Origin: Paragonimus westermani
Taxonomy: Eukaryota; Platyhelminthes; Trematoda; Plagiorchiida; Troglotrematidae
Direction: 5' to 3'
Length of the DNA: 64,000 nucleotides
Assembly: GCA_008508345.1 (NCBI GenBank)
Contig: QNGE01002386.1
Span: forward strand, 1-64,000
Shown piece by piece: positions 35,209 through 48,520 of the stretch. A model generated the notes under the pieces. That model had not been told where the DNA came from and made no database searches. It saw only the letters and a list, made by a program, of their open reading frames with translations. Every line of letters begins with the position of its first letter. Position 1 is the stretch's first letter. A program made the position numbers and the translations under genes.

Positions 35209-38200
35209 TCTATTTTAGGCGCGCCCGAACCGCCACAAGCAGAGGGGCGACTGCAGTCACTTATAAGTTACCAGATTGTCTTTATATGAGGCACGACCCT
35301 ACTCACGGTAAGAGTGGTAACGTTCCAAAGTTCTCTGACATACTGAGGGAACTACTGACCAATACGTAATTACGATCCACGGGTTTACCCATTGGAAAAG
35401 TGAACCAGCCAAGTTTCTCTGAACATGTTGTCCACGAATCCACTGCCTCCTCGTAAGGTGTCTAATTCCCTCTATTTTCGGAGAAACATGGGCCAACAGC
35501 TCGCTGAATGTTTGCCAAACAAGCATTGTGAAAAAAGACTTGTTCACTGGCAGTGCAGTAAGACTGCGCTTAGAACGGAACATCACTTATACGTGTTGAC
35601 CTGAGTAATCCAAGCTGACTACAGGAGAGGGGAGAGCTCAGTAATCAATCGTTCAAACTATCTCTCATTGCTTCTCATATGTTTAGTGGCTTTCATAACG
35701 TGAATCCTTTTGTCTCTCGCATACCGTCTCGGGTGAAATCTGGCTTTTCGTGACGTTGGTGTAACTTTAATCTCTTTTGTCTTGCTCAAGATATAAGAAA
35801 GTATGGCCAACTTGGTGGACATTTACTCTCGCAAGTTGCCTGAAAATTTCAATGAATGAACGGTCTTTAAAAGCTTCCAATGTTTTGAGGGGCAGTGGCC
35901 TCAGATTATTCAATATTTGAGCAGAGAATTCATTGCTTAACGGTGTGAAAGTGTCTGTAAACCCTTGGCTGCTTTTGTAATTATTCCGCAGATTTCGGTC
36001 TACTTCGTAAGGTAGAGATCACGCGCGTGAGTGATGTGTGAAACTGTTTCTTGTCTACACTGATTCTTCCTGGGGTCAAGGTACCAACAGAGGACACTGC
36101 CGAAGTGTTTTTATCTGCGCGAATTGAGCCATCCTGAATGCCCGTGAAGTGTTTAGGAAAATTTGACCTCACAAGTACACACTTGGCACGGTGATGATTT
36201 ACCCCTTGTTCCCTGACACACATCAGTCCTGGAATCTTTCTCCTGAGGTGGAGCTCTGTTGAGTTAAGCGTACAGGTGGATCGATTTATTGCCTGAAGTC
36301 AATCAATTATTTTACCCTGATTTTTAAGAATAGGAATGAGGCAGGATGATAGAAATGTGCTTTAGTTGTTCGCCCATTTTTAAACACCAAATTAGGTGAC
36401 AGCAGCAACGCGTAAGAGTTTGAGCTTGTAAGAGTGAGTGATGATACACTGCGACCGCAAATGTTCGAGGTAATTTAATTTCGAAAGTTCATCAGCTGAT
36501 TCACTGTTGGGCTCGCTTAGTGTAAGACTGATTCAGCTCGGTAGTCGTAGCCCAAACACTTAGCTAACTGAAATGTGTGTTATAGCACACCATGCTTCAT
36601 GTAGCCGTTTAAATGGTCGCCAAATTCGGCCGATCCGATATGAATCAGGACTAACCGTTCACATAAGAGTTATGGATTTGACATGAGCATATGGGCGAAG
36701 GCTGAAACATGGCGATAGTCGGTTCGTCTCATTCACCGATGTATGTTTATGATCTCTTTGCGTTAGTTCGGTTTAACATGAGTAATTATTATTCGTCTGT
36801 AAGCCATACTGCTGTATTGATATTTTAAATGACAGCTGGGTGTGAAACGATGCATGTAAACTGTGTACACCGGGACACCACGAGAGCTGATCCCAATTCT
36901 GTTTGTCACAAATTCTCAATTGTGGGAGTGGTCAGATTTTACAGGCCCGACCACAGTCGATCGTTTTTGAAGCTCAGATTGCCAGATAATTTCGAACAGA
37001 GTCGCAATAAATGCCCTATTAAACGAAGTTGTTGATTCCGTAGTTTATACATTTTGGTTACAGTGAATTTTCCCACTTCACTGATCTGGTGAACAATATT
37101 TTAACTATTGCTAATGACCCAATTAATACAGTCAAGTTGTATATTCTCTCACTTTATCTCCACATATGTTCGGGATCTTCAACTCCAAGTGATGCTTACC
37201 TTGTAATAATTCAAAACCCCTGATCAGTCCTTAGTGATATAGTTGTCGTCCGGTCATAGTAGTTATCTTAATTATTCTGCCTTGAATGCTACCCATCAAA
37301 GCTGTCAGGTGGAGAAGAATGTCAAGACGCAAGACAGAGAGCGACTGTGAATTTCTATGCATGTGGTCTCTGGTTGACCAGTATGCAATTTGACGGAACC
37401 GATCAGAGTAGAATATAGGTATGTCAATAAACAAGTTTCAGTGGAAAATAATCACTGGGGTTAATTATATGCAACTGCAAGGGAATGATGTAGTTGAGAG
37501 TGCACTATGTATTAATGACCGATTAACAGCTCAGACTGGACACTTCTCGATAACCACTGGCAAATGATTAAGGTTTTACAATGTTTGTTGAACTGATTGG
37601 ATTATATTATTATGTATACTCTGGTGGGGGAAAAGCTGGTATCTTAGCCTGAAAAAGGTTGACAAAACTGAACCCGGTGTCGTGTTGTTCAGTTCATAAA
37701 CACAATAGGTTTAAATATTAGATAAAACTGCCAGTAGAAGAGACCGACTAACCTAACAAGCCTTATGTTCATAAGCAAAATTTCGAACAAATAGCGTTTG
37801 GTAAGAGAATTACATTTCACACATTTTCCTCAACACACTGTTTGTTGGACTATTATCACACAATTTAACACTCCAAAATATGATGAGAATGTTCATTATC
37901 CGGTAGGTTCCTGGGCTATCTAACCCAGTTTATCCAATTCATTTTTGAAAGTGTATGCAACCATCACCAGATTAGAGCAACTGTTCTAGGTGTAACACCT
38001 CAGAGGATACGTGTAACGCAGGATCAGTATCCAGGTTGACCAAATCATTATTTTAACTGACGGTTTTTTAAGTTCTTTTTCACATGCTGACCGTAGCCAC
38101 TAAGTATGAAGTGATGAACGTCTTCACAGAGAAACCTCACTTTAGTCTCGGTGCCTTGCAACTGTAATGGTCACAGTTGGGCTACAATAGTACCGTCGTC

Positions 38201-40896
38201 GTGGTTCAGTTCAAGCAAAGTTAACTATCTCCTCTCAAACGGGGTTTGAGAAATAAGACTTTTATATTGAAGTATGACGATTACCAGTTCAAGGTCAACC
38301 AGGAATGAGGCTAGTTTCGAAAGTAGCATCAAAAAATGATATCTTGAAACGCGCATGAGATCCACACGTGACCATGCCTTATACATCTGACTGCATTTCA
38401 TATAGCCCGATAATCCGGACGAGTGTTTCAAACAGCATAATTTTAGCAAGGCTCTTTGCTTTGTCTCATATTACTGTGATTTTTATTCACCAAATTAACT
38501 ACAGAATTGCGCAGATCTCGTGTAATTACACTGTACTTAAGAAGTTGACAGATATTGAGCCGTAAAACAGGTGAATTCCTTTGTGTTCTTCGCGGAATTA
38601 ATTTTTTCCCATCAATCACATTTTCATAAATAGCAATAACATACTAGTAATTCTCTCAATTGATTAAAAATCCGTTAGTTTACAATACTCAAAAAGTATT
38701 AGCTCGTGTATACGAATTTTCGTTGTGGTACAAGCAAATGTAGTTAGACACTTACTGGGAAAACCGACGTCATACTGTGTACTTTAACCGATTTCTAAAC
38801 ACACTGACAGCAGCTGCACTAAGTAAAACGGAAATTGCGTGTATGGGGAAGTAAACATCGAGTGGGTTCAAAAGATTTTAGCCACTATGAATGGAACTGT
38901 AGTTAAGACTAAACCAGATAAACCAACGTTCACCGTTATTTGAGAAGTTATCTACGGTACGTCCCATGAGTCCGACTCAAATCGGCTTGGTGACCGCCAT
39001 ACTACTACTTAAGCCAGTAAAACCTAACGGCGTTTGGCGTGCAACAAACTTGCTTGTTTTCAAAACGAACTTGTTTAGTCCCTACTAACGATCGTAAACA
39101 ATTGTCAAGATGTTCAATTGACTATCATGATGGTAGCGTTTCACGCGATGCTGTTAAGTTGTGACCCGTACGCATATGGTTAGAACTTTTGTTGTGTTTA
39201 CTGTTGTCGGCTGTTTGGATCAGAGCGTTTTGCGAGTTCCAGCTGTTGAATTGAGTTCATCCGTAGACGGCAAGTAAATGAATATCCCTTTAATTTCCGT
39301 TCATCGTGAGTGTAAATAGTTCCACCGGATAATAAGACAGGTATAAATAATTCGGCCGATATGGTTCAACAAAAGAGTGTTAACCAATCTGCGTTAAACA
39401 GTTGTCAATGCCAGCCATAAACACAATTACCATCTAGTCCACCACGTGTTCCATCTATTTGTCAACTGCAGTCGTCAAAACTTATTTTTAACTAAGCTTG
39501 CTGAACAAAATTGTGTTGAATTTTTCATCTCACACGAGGTCACTCTTCAAAAGGTTCGCTACCATTTACAGCGGTAAAAACACAAATATTTTCAAAAAAC
39601 CAGGTTTCTAGTATGGTGCTTATATTATACGCAACATGCCATCCCCGTGTTTCAGTTACAATTGTATAGGTTGCCAGGCAGTTAACTCAGACAACTAAAC
39701 AAAGTACATCCTTTTTGTCTAAAGCCGAGAGTTACAGGCAGATAGATGCGACTAAATGGGTACTTGTGCGAAAATGCTTAATTACTGATTCAAGAATCAA
39801 GGCTGTTTGATTCAGAGTAAATGAAAACGAAGTGGCGGTGATCGAATGCAGTTTCAATAAAGAAGATATGGACTGAAATCACTGGCGGATAATTATTCCG
39901 ACAGGATATAACGATGCCTACTGCAGAGGTCATGAGAAATCATGGTGACGCTCAAAACTCTCGTTTGCGCAAATCCTGAAACTTATTGAAGTTCTCCTCT
40001 ATTGAGTTCCTGATGGCCTCGAATGAAGTTCGTGTTCGACGTTACTACTCAACTAAATACTGACTAGCATGTTGAATTTGATACCTTGGCTGAAAGCAGT
40101 GGGGTAAACGACAGAAGAGGAAATGTTCAGCCCTCAAATAGTTCGATCACACTCTACGAATTCGAACAACAATCCTCTTTCTGAACCCACACACTAAATA
40201 GGAAAGCACGGATAAATAATGTACTTGATAAATCCTGTGGACTGTTGAAAACGTGCAATAAGACTTTCATGTTTCACTCAATTATTGAATAGTTCGTCAC
40301 AAACGTTGGTATTCTTCGCGACACCTGTAAAAGTGTTCGACGAAGCCAAAATATGTCCGAGTTGGGACAACTTTTCAAATTTGTTCAGCGTTGGTGATGA
40401 CCAAACGCGATTAATTTTCCAGAGCCGTTGGTATAGTATGCGAATGATGGGATTATAGTTGGATGGGCTGTGTATTGACACTCGACAGGGAAATTTTATT
40501 TTCATGGATTACACATATATACCTCGACATTTCTGGATGTCCTAATGGATACAGGTATCGTGCGGTTGAACAAGTTTGCCGTCTCAATTAACTGTCATTT
40601 TAATGCACCCAGGTATCTCTAACATATATTACATTCACTCAGAACACGGCTTGAAATGAATATATCCAAGTGTGCTGAGATCGTATATCACATATATTTT
40701 CTAACGGTGGACATCTTGAAGTAGTACCCCAGCAAGGCCATAAATCAACCACTTACTAAAAACGGTTTCCTGTGGTAATTCATCAACATTCTGGGAAGTT
40801 AAGTGTATAGAACTTCAAACATGAACGGACTGAGCAAATTGTAACACTACTTTTCTAAAACTTCGAGTGAACTTTTTTAAGTGTGGTAAACAAAAT
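35209..40896. other. Gene-free stretch
   Basis: No ORF above about 95 codons and no recognised domain, RNA gene or repeat copy within the window. Confidence 0.55.
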
Positions 40897-40920
40897 CACA
40901 TTAACAAATGCGTTAATGTG
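40897..40920. repeat. Perfect hairpin, 9-bp arms with 6-nt loop
   Basis: CACATTAAC and GTTAATGTG are exact reverse complements separated by AAATGC. It lies 33 bp before the dispersed unit at 40954-41006 and may be part of the same old element. Confidence 0.6.
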
Positions 40921-40953
40921 GTAATTTGATTTGATTAAGGCAGTCTTGAGGAA

Positions 40954-41006
40954 GGCCACCTGATGTGGTCGGAAAGTAGAGTATTACAATTTGCTCGTAA
41001 CGTTGT
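40954..41006 (+). repeat. Solo copy of the 3.6-kb foldback unit
   Basis: The stretch GAGTATTACAATTTGCTCG and the ACGTTGT that follows match the arms at 3589-3697 with only a few substitutions, and the upstream GGCCACCTGATGTGGTC forms a small hairpin as the 3.6-kb unit does. This makes it a dispersed repeat with at least three units in the window. Confidence 0.65.
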
Positions 41007-44000
41007 GTTAACATGTTAAACACGAATCTCAAGATATTTGACTTCATGTGTACGGACATTGGTGAATGTGTCAATGTCGTGGAGTGCAAAGGTTGGTGGA
41101 AAGGGGCGTTCTATAACTTGCGCGATGGGCTGATCACGCCAGTCTTTTGAATGTTGACGGTGATATCGGCGGTCAGTCTTTTAAATTCTTCAACCGTGTT
41201 GTTCATTCGAACCGTGAATTTTAAGAGTTCAAATTGCGCAGTTTTATTTGCAAGTTAAATTCGGTCTTACCAAGAGGCTTCTTGTACCCTACTACATCAT
41301 ATCCACTGTGCCAAGTCTACTCGTTTCCACGGCTGCACATTGTATTCTCAGTTGTCACTCTCGTAATAATGGGCGTTCATTAGTCTGGTCATGCGACTAG
41401 TATCATTGGTATTGGTCAGTATGTCTGGACCAGTTCAGGTTGTCAACTTCAACGAAGTAAACTTTCGTTTAGCATCCTTTACGGAAATCCCAAGTTGGCG
41501 TGATCACTGTAAAACGTACATTCGAAAACTGTACACATCACTGAAATTTCTCAGTTAGTTACCGCCATAGCCTTAAAAGTCGTGGGCTTGCTAACAGTCT
41601 CGTCAAGTGTGTGTGACTCGTACGATTCATCTTCCGATGTAGCTGGCAGCTGTTGGATGAAACCTTTTGCATTTTTTCGTGTTTACTAAGCTGTGACTTT
41701 GTTTTGATTATTGGCAACAAGAATTTCCCTCAGAGATCATCTGAATTAGGAGCACTGGATGAAGAATCACAATCGACTATCTACAAGGATCACCTGATAC
41801 ACACCGTCTGCCTTTCACTGCTCTGCTTCACTTTTCAGCGAAACAATGCTTCACTTCAAGTAGTTCAGCCCGCCAAATCTTGGTTAATATGTCACAACAG
41901 TAAGTGTTTAGATGGTTTGCCCGAGCACTGCGAAAATATGAGCTATGGTTACATAAAAATGGTTCAAAACAAGGAAATTTGTCGAAATAGAGTGAAAATT
42001 CAGTTGTGCTTTCTTGCAAATACGGCGGGAAGTGTCTGTTCTAGTTCAAAATTTCTCGGTAAGCAACAGGCAAAAAAATTGCAATTGTCATTCTGAAAAG
42101 AATGGTAAACAAACGTGTTGTCGATTTTCCAACCATAATCTTGCGTGTATTTTACGCCATTTATGTACCTCTTAAATTATGTTGGCGTACAGTTGTTCAG
42201 ACTGGTACACACGTCGTCCTCCGTGTTTTTACATACTCTCAAGAAATATAAATTTTCTAAGTTACAGCCTGAACAAGTGGTCACAAGAATGAAAGTGACC
42301 GCCTAACCATTTAGTGCACCGTGTTTTACTGAACTGCGCCAATTCCTGTGATGTTGCAAAAGTCCAGGGTTCCGTTCGTGAATTCATTGAAAAGGACCGT
42401 TTTCCGTAAAAAGACCAGTGGTTTGTTAATCGCAGTCCGAGTACCCTGTCGTGCGTATTCTCGCCTTACATTTGTGGTTCTGTTAGTGAACGGAATTTTT
42501 GATCGTGTGAAATAAGAACGTACTGTGAAATGCGAGCAATTTTATTTACGTAAATATCAGTATCACGCTCTGCTTGATGAGGTTTCTCCTCATATTCACT
42601 TGGATTCATAATTCTGCAGGGAAAAGAGAGAAATATATCCGTTGCATTGTATCGGTCGATTAACAAGCTATGATAGACAGTTCATAAACGTGAATAAAAA
42701 TTTGACTGGGATAAGCTGAATGAAGTTTAAAAAAGCAACCTGAATTTACAGCCGAAAGTGATGAACAGTGAAGCAACATTCTCGCCGATTGTCACTTTTG
42801 CTGACCTGTACACGTGTTGGGGGAGTTGCGAGAAAATCTATGGTATGGATTTTCTCTGACATACGCGTCTACGGAGTGAGGACCTAGATTTCACAACCAA
42901 TGCGTTAAATGTCACAGGATGGCGCACTGCAGTCTAGCATCAACAAACCCTTAGATAGTAGCCCATCAAATTCCACACGACAGTTTTAAAGAATGACCAA
43001 CTTAAGGTTCACTTTTGTCTAATGAGAGGATGTCTGTCAACGGATGGCTTGGTAACCGCAAAATGTTGTTGGCTGTGACTTCTCAGTTGAAACAATTATT
43101 TCTAAAACCCACCTTCTCCTAAGTGGGAACTCTTTAGTTTAAAGACGACTAAGTGCATACTCACTTTTGGTTGCAGCATTTGTGGGAGAAAATGACGGAG
43201 AGATCTTCAAGGTAGAAAGTGAAGCAACTGTCTTTTATGAGCACTTTTGATCATGATTGCAAATTTGGGATAATAGCTCACATTTTCGGTTACCAGAGCT
43301 CCGAATGCTAGTTCGCGGATGAAGGCGGTTAGGTTGACAGAAGTTGGACAGGAAACTTACGCACCAACTACCAGTTGTTCTCGGCAAACCGGATACTAAT
43401 ATCTATAAGTCACTGCTCAGAACTGCTTCCTCTATTTTGTAGAATTTGCATATCTTCATGACATTCAAAAGTTTGTTAAAATTTCCCGTTGTTGGCGCAA
43501 GATAGTTCTAATAGCTAGATAGATTGTCATTTTTCTAACCAATTCTGCAGGAAACAAGGAACGAGGACAGCACCTTGTAGAAGTGTATTGTTGGCAGACA
43601 GTTAATCACTTGGCTGTCCGGATACTTCGTTTACCAGCCAACTTTCGAGTGGATGAGTTTCTAGGTAATTTGTTGGTATACTGTGAAAGTCATATTTGTG
43701 TATTGTTCTCAGAATAACGGTGTGATCACCCTTTCCAAACCTCTTAAAATACAGCCAACTGCTTTAGAGACCAGTGAGGACAGAGCTGATAAAGAATGAT
43801 GTGGTGGGTTTTCTCTATATCCATCTTAGGCAGAAGAGTGTAACTAGTGGTCTTTCGGTTTGCGGAAAATTTGTGAGGAACGTTTACGACCTGATATTAG
43901 AAAATCCGCTAATTCAGCTGCACTCTCTCAAAATGATTAGTGATATCGTACCCTGACTGAGTGACAGGTGCAGTAAGGACCAATCTGGTTCATTTCTCAC

Positions 44001-45079
44001 TACCAAAAATCTTGTATTTGCATAGAGGGTGCCGGTGATACCGACAGTAGATACCGTACACTCAGGAGGTTCCCAACTTAAGCCTTCTTGTTATGAGTCC
44101 AACATAACTCGCGTCTCATACACCTCGCCCTGAAACTCATTCTTTTTGTTGGCTGCGTTTATACGGACACAACAGTCCTGTAACTTTCAGGAATGTTCTG
44201 GCTCTCATGATCTACTGCAGTCGACGTTCTCACGTACACGTGTAAGGTAATGGAATTAGCGTTTGTTTACTCGTCATAATTCGCCGAATTTATTGATTTT
44301 TGGGATTTTACGAGTATGTACATCCAAAACAAAAACGTGACCACATAGTCTGCTATAAGAACGGCAAATATTAAGGTTTGCCATTAGCAGATCAGTTGCA
44401 AAGTGCATTAATATACGGACTACATTACGCTTGAGTTGAAAAACAGAACTAACTCGAGAATAATTTATCAACTACAATTTTTCATGTAGCCTTCAGTGAA
44501 ACTACAAATAGTATGAAATGTTTCACTTAAAATCCCTGTTTGTTTATTACAAGCTGGTTTGCCGTGGGCCACGCAGTCCAGAAATATGGTATATGACAAT
44601 TTTGTGCATCGTATAATCAGTTCGAAAGCATGTTTATAAAAGATGACTGACTCATCGCATCCTTCATAAACAGCTGTTGCCAAGTAAATACGGTTATCAC
44701 AATTGTTCCATCTAACGTGATGCTTCCAGGCTCCTAGTTGGCGACAGCATCTGTTACTGGTGCGACTGTCAGATGTTAGGATAAGGATCTTGCACTTCCT
44801 GCTAAATTATATCAGTTTCTGAAAGAATGACAAGTAAACGAACGTGGTGAAGGAAAATTTTCTGGGTGCACCAGAGTAACTAGCTGGGTCACCCTTTAGG
44901 TGACAACAACGAGCTCACTTACTCGAATCGTGCAGTCCCCATATATTTAGAGAACTACACAAGTGACGATGGCAGCGACGAAGCATTGTGATGCTTGACA
45001 GATTCACAGTTTTGATCAAAATTATGCGAAACATTCTGAAAGTCAACAACAACCATCTGCAAATAAAAATTTCTATGCC
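41007..45079. other. Gene-free stretch with one doubtful ORF
   Basis: It contains the 147-codon ORF at 41653-42096, listed separately. The rest shows nothing recognisable. Confidence 0.5.
41653..42096 (+). CDS. Unrecognised ORF (147 aa) with splice-like motifs
   Basis: It is moderately Cys-rich and no family is recognised. It contains a good acceptor-like TTTCCCTCAG (ending 41733) and donor-like GTAAGT (41900-41905) and GTAAGC (42059 onward). A short internal exon such as 41734-41899 is therefore conceivable. ORF length alone is within chance expectation. Confidence 0.12.
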   Translation: MDETFCIFSCLLSCDFVLIIGNKNFPQRSSELGALDEESQSTIYKDHLIHTVCLSLLCFTFQRNNASLQVVQPAKSWLICHNSKCLDGLPEHCENMSYGYIKMVQNKEICRNRVKIQLCFLANTAGSVCSSSKFLGKQQAKKLQLSF

Positions 45080-45333
45080 CAGCAGTGGCGTTGGTGGATT
45101 CCAGCGTGAACTGATTGAGGAATCCTGCCGGGGCAGTCGGTCCTCTGAAACATTTGACGGATTCCATATGAGACAGTGGGACGGGTGGGTAACAGAGTCC
45201 AAATGTGAATTTTCCGAGCTCCTGGTGTGGCCTTGTAGCTCATCTGGTAGAGTGCTTGCCGCGTTGAGGCATGTTGTGTCTGTCGCTGGTTCGAATCCAG
45301 TCAAAGCTCTGACTTTCCACAACTGGATCTTAT
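45080..45333 (+). repeat. SINE family B, best-preserved tRNA-like copy
   Basis: Box A TAGCTCATCTGG (45236-45247) and box B GGTTCGAATCC (45288-45298) match the Pol III consensus almost fully. The tRNA-like segment 45229-45308 can fold a D arm, a T arm (CTGG/CCAG) and a 6-of-7-pair acceptor stem. It is not called as a working tRNA: residue 33 is C and not T, the variable loop is abnormal, and the segment is embedded in the same repeat as the 19.7-kb copy. The 150 bp before it belong to the repeat as well. Confidence 0.82.
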
Positions 45334-48300
45334 GTAAAATAATAAATCTGCCACAATACTCATTAGTAATACAAATGGAGACTGGTGATCAAACCAGCCT
45401 AACACAAACGTTGATTAAAAGGCCGTTGCTCTAAAGAACCTTGGTGAGTTGGCTATGGAATTTGCAAAGGTTTCAACTACACTTGTTTCAGTAAATGCTA
45501 GGTTAACGTTATCTTGCAAAAATTAAACTCACAGTATACGATGCAGACGCTGAACTACATGATATCATTCATAAAGCGTCCATATCTTCTAAATGGAAAT
45601 TTATTGGCTAGATTGATTCACAACTGACCCTTGGTGGACGAACATGAACGAAAGGTCATCAAAAAACGTAATGGAAATTAAGCAGTTGGAAAGTATTCAA
45701 CTAGCTTTGAAATTGAGATGAAGCAGTCTCAAACACGCATCTCTTTTTAAACACCAACGATATCGTCAAGTTCATCTATCAGCCTTGCAACCTGATTAGT
45801 GTGTTAATTCAACACTAGTGATCACGCAACTTTAGACTAAATGACCCTCCGTGACTGCCCGTATGTTTATGAAACTCGGTCGTTATCAGATGAAAAAACG
45901 AGTCAAGCCGTTTTATTAAAAGTTCAACAAATTTTTCTTGTAATAAATTTGAACAGAGAACTCATAAACAGTCTTTCACATAGTGTACCTCTTGAGTACA
46001 TTCCACTAGATTTCATCAGGTGAACATTGCAATCTGTGGGTGTAAAAGCAAATCGTAATAGACATTGAGAAACCAAACAGCAAAATCAACAACCATACAT
46101 ATACAGGCAAACGCACACATCCATGCACATCAATAATCATTGCAACCCGGTGCTGAGGAACAAGTCTTTCTGTACTCAGAGAGATGGCTTCCATTTGCTA
46201 ACTGCTACCGCTTTCGCTGACCGGAGAAGCCTTCGATGTTCTTGCGTAACTTATCTGATAGGTCTTCTCCAGGTTCAGAGGGGGTTGATATTTCGAAAAA
46301 CATTGACTGATCGACGAATTGTCACATTCTGATTTGAGTTCGACATTGTGATATCACTGAACGTTTTGCGAGCCCAAGTGAAGTGTGTCGGTTAACTCGA
46401 GTACGTAACTACTGCTCTGTTCTATTGAGAGTTTTGAAAAAATGGCGTTGCCCACTTTTCAGTTTGGTGGGCAATAAAACAGTATTGGTTCTAACCTATG
46501 ATGTCATTAGAATTTTCTCTGCAAATAGACTTTGAATTAATGCAAAGGACAGCTGAGATTATCTCTGAATAAAACCCCTTTTAGGCACCATAGATGGGAC
46601 TGACTTAGTAAAGAGGAGAAACGCGTTGCAAACAAGCTTGTTTTCAGTGCGTTGTGACAGGCTGAATAGAAAACATTTATATGGGTTTGCCGGGGATAGT
46701 ATACCACTGGAGTACGCGGTGATTATTGTCATGTTAGTCAGGTTGGTATAATCTGTTTATGAAGCACCAGTAAAGTATGTTGTGAACGTTTTGAAGAAAT
46801 CAGCACGCCAACGTAACAGATCGAACTGCTCCACTGAAGAATGGTCATGGGAAGTTCAGTGTTTTGGTAACCACAAAGGGGGTGAGTGTAAGCGGATTGC
46901 GATGGCTTCTGCGGTGGCTAGTAAACGACGTCTGACGCACTTCGACTGCTCTCCACAGACTTGATAGATCGGCCCGAACGTGTCGGCTGGTTTAGTCAAA
47001 CTGATTTGATTCGAGCAAGGGCCTAGAGACCGCCGATGAGCAAGCCTTTAGCGTTTCTCGACCTAGCCATGTCTGATTATGCTCCCGGATGTTTTCAGTT
47101 AATCGTCTTGTTGTTCATCTTGTATGATTTGTTTCACAAGAATAAACGAAACGGGAAACACAAGCAGACGCAGCATGTACAGACGATATATCCCATTTGA
47201 GGACGCAAAGTTGGTGTGGAAATAGATGGAACAGGTGAGAGGGCTGCGCAATAAGTTTCAAGTAATACTTTGTCTCCTGGTCACATTTTCCTCACTGCCA
47301 TCACCTCAGGATAATAACGGAAAATCGATAGGCTTTTTAGTTACAATTCGCAGTGTATCCACCTTCGTGTTAATTAGCACGCGGTTAAAATTAAACTGTT
47401 GATAAACATTTTTGAGGAGTGTGTTAAATATAGACTGTTTTTCTCTTTCTACAGCATAATCCGAGCACATTTTCAACACTCTCTAGTAAACACAAGATTG
47501 TTTCTTTTTTCTCTAGCAAAACAAGCTTTTCACACTGGTATACTGTCTTGACCAAGCTGCTGTGTGATATACTTTACGATGTATTATGTCATCCTCCTCA
47601 CGTGACATAAACACGTCAGAAAACGCAATACCTACGGATGATCCTGGTTTCAGAATAAAGTGGATATGTTTGTGGACACCTCTGACTTTTGTCGACATTT
47701 CACTGGGGCATTGAGATTCGTCTACCGTGCAGATACTATCGTTCACACAAGGATTACAAAGAGCCAGTGAAATAATGTAATCCGTTAATTAAACACTTTC
47801 AGGGTTTACTATAAAAATATCGGACGTTCTACCCTTGATGATTATAGGTTAAATCGAGATGATACGATCAGTTTGCGGGATGATAAGGACATTCTAGCTA
47901 CAGCATTAAACAAGTATAACCCTAATAATATGAAGTGTGACCATTTAACTGTTCGCCATTCAATCACTTTCCTGAACACTCTCCAACCGGAGTTGTTTAT
48001 TTACACTGACTTCAACCAAAACTGCTTGAATCTGAAATGATGCTATCTTTGTACAATAGTTGTCTTGCAGGCACATACGTTACCTCCAAAAAACTACAGT
48101 GCCTTCTTTCAGTGACAGAATCATCAATATATGCATAACTGATGGAAACTGCTCTCTCAACCACCTGATAAATTAGCGATAACTGTATCAAAGGAGTTGC
48201 CACTAATGTCTGGAGAATCAAGTTTATGACTCCTTATAACGTAAAAACTCCAAAATCGGTTATAAAAGATCACTCTGAAATCTAAGAAAATGAAACTGTT

Positions 48301-48520
48301 TGCCTGTTCCTTCCTGACAAACGTACGACCATGAACGATTTAATGGTTTGACCACACAATTTTGTGTACATAGTGGGGAAGAGAGTGAATGGTTGACGAA
48401 TGACTTTTGAAGATTCCGTGAAGCTACCTTTGACCTGCTTCTGCTATACCCGCAGGACTCAGTGGATCGGGCGGAATGAGTCAGCAGGACTGACTGAATG
48501 ACTGAGCTCAATTAAGTGTG

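Noticed and set aside
45229..45308. Functional tRNA gene with a GTT-like anticodon
   Set aside because: Arms partly fold, but T33 is missing, the variable loop is abnormal and the segment is collinear with another repeat copy. It is better read as a SINE head.
44915..45322. 135-codon minus-strand ORF starting MWKVRALTGFEPAT, similar to the ORF at 19711-19923
   Set aside because: Both are reverse readings of the SINE B tRNA-like region. GFEP(A/V)T is simply the translated complement of box B, so their similarity comes from the repeat and not from a protein.
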